Below, piece after piece: positions 12,593 through 17,506 of a stretch of DNA of 17,506 nucleotides (position 1 is the stretch's first letter; every line of letters starts with the position of its first letter). Origin of the DNA: JAPUIN01 sp041580375. Lineage in GTDB: Bacteria; Acidobacteriota; Polarisedimenticolia; Gp22-AA2. A program made the translations under genes and the position numbers. The notes beneath the pieces were generated by a model. That model was not told where the DNA came from. It searched no databases and saw nothing but the letters and a program-made list of their open reading frames with translations. The DNA lies in NCBI GenBank assembly GCA_041580375.1, contig JBFGDZ010000068.1:1-17506 (forward strand), given 5' to 3'.

Positions 12593-13647
12593 GGCCGCCG
12601 ATCGAGCGCCGGGTCGGTCTCGACGGCTCGCCGCAGTTCGTCCCGGCCGACGGTCGCCGTTCCGCGCTTCATGACCACGATGCCGCCGGCGTAATTGGCG
12701 AGCAGCGCCGCCTCGTGAAACCCGCTGCCCGAGAGGGCGGCCAGCGTGAAGGTGCTGATGACGGTGTCGCCGGCTCCCGTGACGTCGGCGACCTCGTCGG
12801 TCCCGTAGACCGGCACGTGGATCGGATCCCGATCGCCCGTGAACAGGGACATGCCGTGGCTGCCGCGGGTGACGACGATCGCCTCAGCACCCAGCGTCCC
12901 GCGCAGAGCGTCCGCGGCGCGCCGCAGGCGCGCCGGGTCGTCATCGATCGGCTCGCCGAGGGCCGCCTCCGCTTCCTGCAGATTGGGCGTCGCGGCCGTG
13001 ACGCGACGGAACAGGCGCAGCTGGGCGCGCGAATCGACGAACAGCGGCAGCCGGGCGGCGGCGAGGGCGTCGGAGACCGGGCCGATGGTCTCCGGGTTGA
13101 GAAGACCCAGACCGTAGTCGGAGACCAGAGCGCCGCGCACGTCGGGGATCGCGCGGCGCACGCCCTGCTCCAGAGACGGTTCAGCGCCGGACACCGGCGG
13201 ACCGCCTCCGCGGTCGATCCGGACGATCTGCTGCTTGGTGGCGTGGGGACTCCCCGCGAGGATGCGCCGCTTGGTCGGCGTGCCGTACCCCGCCTGGCGC
13301 CACACGCCCGCGACGTCGATCCCGCGGGCGCGGAGCAGATCGAGCAGATGCCCGCCGGCCTCGTCGTCACCCAGGCGTCCGACGACGACGGGGCGGCCGC
13401 CCAGGTCGAGGATGTTGTTGGCGGAGTTCGCGCCGCCGCCGGGAAGCCGGTCGACCCGGCGGTGATTCAGGATGAGCACTGGCGCCTCCCGGGAAACGCG
13501 TCCGATCTCACCGTACTCGAACTCGTCGAGGACGAGATCCCCCACGATCAGCACCCGCACGCCGATCATGCGATCGATGGCTTTGAGAAGATCGGAGCGC
13601 CCCGGGCCGGGCTTCTCGCCTCCCCGCTTCCGTATCTCGCGTGACAT
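12589..13647 (-). CDS. hldA: D-glycero-beta-D-manno-heptose 7-phosphate kinase (HldE N-terminal domain as a separate protein)
   Basis: Phosphorylates heptose 7-phosphate at C1 to the 1,7-bisphosphate. The 352-residue product is a PfkB/ribokinase-family kinase. Visible motifs are VLIVGDLVLDEF (32-43), the glycine-rich GGGANSANN (70-78), TPNLQEAEAAL (220-230) and the anion-hole/catalytic block DVTGAGDTV (288-296) with the catalytic Asp at 294. The family includes other sugar kinases, but gmhB upstream and the adenylyltransferase downstream settle the substrate. The ATG at 13647 shares one base with the gmhB stop (TGATG). An N-terminal stretch of about 28 residues precedes the first strand. The symbol rfaE1 is also used. 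Confidence 0.92.
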   Translation of the reverse strand: MSREIRKRGGEKPGPGRSDLLKAIDRMIGVRVLIVGDLVLDEFEYGEIGRVSREAPVLILNHRRVDRLPGGGANSANNILDLGGRPVVVGRLGDDEAGGHLLDLLRARGIDVAGVWRQAGYGTPTKRRILAGSPHATKQQIVRIDRGGGPPVSGAEPSLEQGVRRAIPDVRGALVSDYGLGLLNPETIGPVSDALAAARLPLFVDSRAQLRLFRRVTAATPNLQEAEAALGEPIDDDPARLRRAADALRGTLGAEAIVVTRGSHGMSLFTGDRDPIHVPVYGTDEVADVTGAGDTVISTFTLAALSGSGFHEAALLANYAGGIVVMKRGTATVGRDELRRAVETDPALDRRP

Positions 13648-14264
13648 CAGCCCGCCTCCGGCGCGGACGCCGGCCGGTTCCGTGAAAGGGCGCCCTCGCG
13701 CTCCAGGATCCACCGGACCGCCCGCAGGAGATCCTCCGCGATGTGCGAGGGCTCACTCCTGAGACGGTGACGCTGGTGCTCGAGGAGACCGCGGCCGTAT
13801 CCGGTCATGACGAGCACGCCCGGGACGCCGGCGCGGGCTCCCGCCTCGATGTCGATCCAGCTGTCGCCCACGATGTAGGAGCGCGAGAGGTCGATTCCCA
13901 GGTCGCGCGCCGCCCGCTCGATCAGGCCCGGTTTCGGCTTGCGGCAGTCGCAGTCGCGGCGGTACGGCGGCTCACCCTCGTGGGGATGGTGCGGACAGTA
14001 GTAGATGGCGTCGAGGTCCGCGCCGGCGTCCCGGACGAGCGAGCCGAGTTTTTCGTGCACCTGCCGAACGAGGGATTCGGGGAAGTAGCCCCGAGCGACG
14101 CCGGCCTGATTCGTGACGACGACCGCGAGGAAGTCGCCTTCGCGGGCGAGCCGGATCGCCTCCGTGCTCCCCGGCAGAAGACGGTAGCGCGAGATGTGGT
14201 TCACGTACCCGACCTCCTCGCTGATGGTTCCGTCACGATCCATGAAGATGGCGCGGCGCTTCAT
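13647..14264 (-). CDS. gmhB: D-glycero-beta-D-manno-heptose 1,7-bisphosphate 7-phosphatase
   Basis: Removes the C7 phosphate from heptose 1,7-bisphosphate, the step between the hldA and hldC reactions. The 205-residue product is a HAD-superfamily phosphatase with the nucleophile motif FMDRDGT (Asp9, Asp11), the TNQAG block (51-55), a zinc site of the CPHHP and CDCRKPKPG type (Cys90, His92, Cys105, Cys107) and GDSWIDIEAG (133-142) for Mg2+ binding. The zinc residues match E. coli GmhB with a shift of two. ATG at 14264 overlaps the stop of the acyltransferase (ATGA). A histidinol-phosphatase role is the main alternative, made unlikely by the neighbours. Confidence 0.95.
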   Translation of the reverse strand: MKRRAIFMDRDGTISEEVGYVNHISRYRLLPGSTEAIRLAREGDFLAVVVTNQAGVARGYFPESLVRQVHEKLGSLVRDAGADLDAIYYCPHHPHEGEPPYRRDCDCRKPKPGLIERAARDLGIDLSRSYIVGDSWIDIEAGARAGVPGVLVMTGYGRGLLEHQRHRLRSEPSHIAEDLLRAVRWILEREGALSRNRPASAPEAG

Positions 14265-15256
14265 GACGCCCGTGCCCCGGCCCGCCGGCTCGATGTCGGG
14301 GGGGATCCGGCGGGGCCCGCAGCCCTCGCCGGCGGCGGCGCGGGCGGCCGGACCGCGTCGCGGGGCGCCGGGCGCGTGCGCCAGCGCTCGTGCATCCACA
14401 GCCACAGATCCGGATGCCGCCGGACCTCCGTTTCGAGAAGGGCGGTGCACGCTCGCATGACCTCGTGGATGTCGTCCGCCAGCGCGCCGCGACGCGCCGG
14501 TCGCATGGGGGGGAGGTATCGGATCAGGAGGCGGCCGTCCGGGAGCGGGTAGGAGAAGACCGGGAGGATCGGCGCGCCGCTCTTGAACGCGAAGGTCGCG
14601 AGCGAGGGGGTGGTCGAGGCCGCGTGGCCGAAATAGTCGACGAAGACGCCCGCGTCGCCCCGCACGTTCTGATCGATCATGATCGCCACGGCCCGGCATT
14701 CCCGGAGGGCCCTGAGAACCCCCCGCGCGGCGTTGCGTTTGGGCAGCAGCGTGTTCCCCGCAAGGCGGCGCGTCCGCGAGAGAAGTCGATCGAACCACGG
14801 ATTGTCGAGCGGCCGCACCACCATGCACATCGGATGTCCCAAACGGTGCTGCAGGAGGGCCACGAGCTCCCAGTGCCCGAAATGACCGGAGAAAACGAGC
14901 ACGCCGCGCCCGTCGGCCGCCGCAGTCCGGAGATGCTCGACCCCTTCATAGACGGCGATCCGGTCGGTCGCCGCGCGGAGCAGACGCGGGAAATAGGCGG
15001 CGTCCACGCAGATCATGCCCAGGTGGGCGAAGGCCGATCGCGCGATCCGCGCGCGCTCACGGTCGCTCCGATCGCGGCCGAATGCGCGCCGGAGATTGTC
15101 GTGCGCGATGCGCCGGTGGCGCGACGAGACCACGTAGAAGAGCCGTCCGCATGCGCGACCGATCGCCTGCCCGGCGCGGCGCGGCATGAGCGCCAGGACG
15201 GCGAGCGAGGCCCGCGCGATCGCGTAGAGGGCCAGGGAGGCGGTTCGTCCCGTCAT
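14261..15256 (-). CDS. lpxL: Lipid A biosynthesis lauroyl/myristoyl-type acyltransferase (LpxL/HtrB family)
   Basis: Members transfer an acyl chain from acyl-ACP to Kdo2-lipid IVA or related lipid A precursors at the inner membrane. The 331-residue product has an N-terminal hydrophobic anchor (about 7-25), the catalytic HX4E motif HFGHWE (125-130), VVRPLDNPWFD (146-156), MIDQN (193-197) and the C-terminal LWMHERW (286-292). Only one acyltransferase gene is seen, so LpxL versus LpxM specificity cannot be told. The final 38 residues or so are a Pro/Ala/Arg-rich tail absent from E. coli LpxL. ATG at 15256 overlaps the lpxK stop (ATGA); an upstream extension is open but lacks family similarity. 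Confidence 0.9.
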   Translation of the reverse strand: MTGRTASLALYAIARASLAVLALMPRRAGQAIGRACGRLFYVVSSRHRRIAHDNLRRAFGRDRSDRERARIARSAFAHLGMICVDAAYFPRLLRAATDRIAVYEGVEHLRTAAADGRGVLVFSGHFGHWELVALLQHRLGHPMCMVVRPLDNPWFDRLLSRTRRLAGNTLLPKRNAARGVLRALRECRAVAIMIDQNVRGDAGVFVDYFGHAASTTPSLATFAFKSGAPILPVFSYPLPDGRLLIRYLPPMRPARRGALADDIHEVMRACTALLETEVRRHPDLWLWMHERWRTRPAPRDAVRPPAPPPARAAGPAGSPPTSSRRAGARAS

Positions 15257-16350
15257 CGGGGCGCCCCGCTCCCGCGCGCGCGCCCGGAATGGAGGGCGTT
15301 CAGACGGTCGAGCAGCCACGCGGGCAGGTCGGAGCCCTCGGGAAAGATGATCCGCAGCGAGAGCGCATAGAGCGGAGGCGATCCGGTCGGCCAGTCGTCG
15401 ACGCGCACGAGGTCCTTGTCGGTCGTCACGAGGACGTCCACTTTGCCATCGCGCGCGGCGCGGGCCACGTCCTCGATGTCCCGCCGCCGGTAGCGATGGT
15501 GATCGCGAAACCGCCGCGCTCCGACGACCCGGATGCCGAGGTCGCCGAGCTGGCGCTCGAAGCGCTCGGGCCGCGCGATTCCGGAGAATGCGAAGGCGGC
15601 CAGTCCCTTGAGTGCAACCGGCGCGAGCGACTCGCCGTCCTGACGGACCAGGGCGCGCGGCTCGATGAGGGCATGAAAAACGTCGAGATGCGGATGATGG
15701 CGCTCCAGGATCGGCGCGAGGACGGCCGGCACACGCCCGTCCGATCGGGTCAGCACGAGAGCGTCGGCGCGATTCACGGAGCCGGGCGGTTCGCGCAGCG
15801 GCCCGAGGGGCAGCATTCTACCATTTCCCCAGGGATCCCGGCCGTCGACCAGCAGGAGGTCGATGTCCCGGCGCACTCGGCGGTGCTGAAAAGCGTCGTC
15901 CAGGAGCAGGACCTCGGCCGGAAACGATCGCAGGAGCAGGCGGGCCGCCTCGATGCGGTCCGCGCCGACGGCGACGGCGACGGAAGGATTGTCGCGGGCG
16001 ATCAGGTAGGGCTCGTCCCCCGCGAGCCGGGGGTCCGTGAGCAGCGCGCGCCCATCGGAGACGATCCGCGGACCGGAGCCGCCCGCGCGACCGTAGCCGC
16101 GGCTGATGACCGCGGCGCGGTAGCCCGCCTCGGTGAGGACGCCGGCGAGATGGGAGCAGAGCGGCGTCTTTCCCGTGCCGCCGACCGTGAGATTGCCGAT
16201 GCTGATCGCCGGGCAAGGCAGCCGGCGCACGGGAAGCCAGCCGGCGTCATAAAGGGCGTTGCGCGCGCGCACGGCGGATGCGAACAGGCCCGACGGGAGG
16301 CCGAGCGCGAGGCGCGCGGCGACTCCGGCGTCGGGCGCGGGGCCGCTCAC
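15253..16350 (-). CDS. lpxK: Tetraacyldisaccharide 4'-kinase
   Basis: Phosphorylates the 4' position of the tetraacyldisaccharide 1-phosphate to make lipid IVA, at the inner membrane. The 365-residue product shows the P-loop region ISIGNLTVGGTGKTP (49-63), SRGYGR (83-88), the family hallmark LLDDAFQHRRVRRDIDLLL (149-167) and PLGPLREP (181-188). The C-terminal part holds VLVTTDKDLVR, usual for the family. The start is GTG at 16350, chosen because it overlaps the waaA stop in GTGA and gives a normal-length N-terminus; the frame is open well upstream across waaA, which is a GC artefact. It lies between waaA and the acyltransferase, consistent with Kdo2-lipid A assembly. Confidence 0.95.
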   Translation of the reverse strand: MSGPAPDAGVAARLALGLPSGLFASAVRARNALYDAGWLPVRRLPCPAISIGNLTVGGTGKTPLCSHLAGVLTEAGYRAAVISRGYGRAGGSGPRIVSDGRALLTDPRLAGDEPYLIARDNPSVAVAVGADRIEAARLLLRSFPAEVLLLDDAFQHRRVRRDIDLLLVDGRDPWGNGRMLPLGPLREPPGSVNRADALVLTRSDGRVPAVLAPILERHHPHLDVFHALIEPRALVRQDGESLAPVALKGLAAFAFSGIARPERFERQLGDLGIRVVGARRFRDHHRYRRRDIEDVARAARDGKVDVLVTTDKDLVRVDDWPTGSPPLYALSLRIIFPEGSDLPAWLLDRLNALHSGRARGSGAPR

Positions 16351-17506
16351 GGGCGGGCCGCGGGCAGGATCCCCGCGCCTGCCGGCCGGTCCAGCACCCC
16401 GGCGATCAGCGCCACGGTGCGGTCCAGGGCCCCGCGATGGGCCTCGACGACGCGGAGGGCGGCCTTCCCGGCGCGGGCGGCGAGCGGACGATCCGCGAGA
16501 AACGCCGACGCGCGCCGGCCGAGATCCCGCCCGTCGCGAACCACGAAGCCGCCGCCGGCCTCGCGGAGAGATCGCGCGGCGGCGGCGAAGTTCTGCACGT
16601 TCGGGCCGAACAGGACCGGCTTGCCGAGCGCGGCCGGCTCCATGAGGTTCTGGCCGCCGCGTCTGGAAAAACTTCCCCCGACGAAGACGACGTCGGCGGC
16701 GGCGTAGAGTCCGGCCAGATACCCGACGGCGTCGACGACGAGCGCGTCGCATCCGGCGCGATCCGCCGCCTGCCACCGGGCGGCCCGCAGACCCGCCCGA
16801 CCGAGGGCCGCGACGGCGCGTGCCGCGTCCTCGGGATGGCGCGGGACGAGGACGAGGCGGGAGCGCGGATGGGTCTCGCGCACCGCGCGCAGAGCCTCGA
16901 TCACGTGAGCCTCCTCGCCGGGGGCGGTGCTGCCCGCGATGAAGATCGGGTCACTCTCCGCGAACCCGAGACGCCGCCGCATCGCGGGCACGTTCACCTC
17001 CGGGGGCGGGACGTCGAATTTCAGATTGCCGGTCACCCGGATGCGATCCCGCGGGGCGCCGAGGGCGGCGATGCGCTCCGCGTCCTCGCTCGACTGCATC
17101 GCGAACAGGCGGACGTCGTCCAGGACCCGCCGGAGGAACGGACGCACGGCGCGGTAGCGCGGGAATGCGCGCGGCGAGATGCGCCCGTTGACGAGCAGGA
17201 CCGGCACGCCGCGGCGCCCGCACAGACGCAGGAGATTGGGCCAGATCTCGGTCTCGAGCAACAGGACGCCCGCAGGGCGGAGACGATCGAGCAGGCGACC
17301 CATGCTGCGCGGCAGATCGAACGGAAAGCACGAGAGCGAGTCGGGCGCCTCGCCGGCGCGAGCGGGCGAGGCGGCGAGCGCGCGGCCGGTCGCCGTCACG
17401 GTCGTCAGGTGCAGGGCCCGCCCCGGCAGGACCCGCCGCAGCGCCGGCACCAGGGAGAGAGCCAGGCGCACCTCGCCGACGGAGACGGCGTGCAGCCAGA
17501 GCCCCC
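16347..17506 (-). CDS. waaA: 3-deoxy-D-manno-octulosonic acid (Kdo) transferase, 5' end outside the window
   Basis: Adds one or more Kdo residues from CMP-Kdo to lipid IVA, the first inner-core step. 385 residues are visible; the frame runs off the window edge without a stop or credible start. The GTG at 17471 is an internal Val codon, since the preceding codons read LWLHAVSVGE, the conserved N-terminal motif whose Glu is the likely catalytic base in this family. Other blocks are LLETEIWPNL, GSTAPGEE, LVLVPRHPE and the CMP-Kdo-binding GGSFSRRGGQNLMEPAALGKPVLFGP near the C-terminal third. It is a GT-B fold, GT30-type enzyme. Missing at the front are probably the membrane anchor and roughly 40-50 residues. 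It is the first visible gene of the LPS operon; its promoter lies beyond the window. The kdtA name is also used. Confidence 0.95.
   Translation of the reverse strand, partial: GLWLHAVSVGEVRLALSLVPALRRVLPGRALHLTTVTATGRALAASPARAGEAPDSLSCFPFDLPRSMGRLLDRLRPAGVLLLETEIWPNLLRLCGRRGVPVLLVNGRISPRAFPRYRAVRPFLRRVLDDVRLFAMQSSEDAERIAALGAPRDRIRVTGNLKFDVPPPEVNVPAMRRRLGFAESDPIFIAGSTAPGEEAHVIEALRAVRETHPRSRLVLVPRHPEDAARAVAALGRAGLRAARWQAADRAGCDALVVDAVGYLAGLYAAADVVFVGGSFSRRGGQNLMEPAALGKPVLFGPNVQNFAAAARSLREAGGGFVVRDGRDLGRRASAFLADRPLAARAGKAALRVVEAHRGALDRTVALIAGVLDRPAGAGILPAARP

Noticed and set aside
12098..12694. Plus-strand open frame opposite hldC, and others up to 13644
   Set aside because: hldC and hldA on the minus strand have clear catalytic motifs; the plus-strand frames have none and lie just after a terminator.
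17471..17471. GTG at 17471 as the waaA start
   Set aside because: Codons before it read the conserved LWLHAVSVGE motif in the same frame, so the gene continues beyond the window edge.

Overview
This window is a housekeeping stretch of a GC-rich (roughly two-thirds G+C by eye) bacterial chromosome. It holds two convergent gene blocks. There are no tRNA or rRNA genes, no CRISPR, no insertion sequences and no phage genes, and almost every base is in or next to a recognisable gene. The longest gene-free stretch is 166 bases (69-234).

Block 1 (+ strand, 1-12099) is the conserved S10-spc-alpha ribosomal protein supercluster. It is entered at the last codons of rpsC and runs rplP-rpmC-rpsQ | rplN-rplX-rplE-rpsN-rpsH-rplF-rplR-rpsE-rpmD-rplO-secY-adk-map-infA-rpmJ | rpsM-rpsK-rpsD-rpoA-rplQ, in the textbook order. 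It supplies ribosomal proteins for both subunits, the SecY translocon channel, adenylate kinase, methionine aminopeptidase, IF-1 and the RNA polymerase alpha subunit. Many junctions overlap by a few bases, so translational coupling is likely. A clean intrinsic terminator at 12074-12099 closes the block. Unusual points are a 166-base, relatively AT-rich gap between rpsC and rplP; paired hairpins at the rpsQ/rplN (S10/spc) boundary; a long Ala/Lys/Glu/Pro repeat tail on the N-terminus of S11; a charged C-terminal tail on L17; and a possible N-terminal extension on L30.

Block 2 (- strand, 17506-12083) is a tightly overlapped lipid A/inner-core LPS operon. In transcription order it is waaA (5' end outside the window), lpxK, an LpxL-type acyltransferase, gmhB, hldA (rfaE kinase domain) and hldC (rfaE nucleotidyltransferase domain). 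Together the products phosphorylate the lipid A disaccharide, add Kdo, add a secondary acyl chain and make ADP-heptose. The heptose kinase and adenylyltransferase, fused as HldE in E. coli, are separate genes here. Every junction overlaps by 1-4 bases.

The organism is a diderm (outer-membrane, LPS-making) bacterium, because Kdo transferase, LpxK and heptose genes are present. High GC, zinc-ribbon S14, L24, L36 and S4, split heptose genes and Ala/Lys-rich ribosomal tails would suit an Acidobacteriota-like or related uncultured lineage. That placement is inference and not demonstrated. I see no wholly new multi-gene system here; the most notable signals are the S11 repeat tail, the rpsC-rplP gap and the terminator that doubles as coding sequence for the convergent gene.
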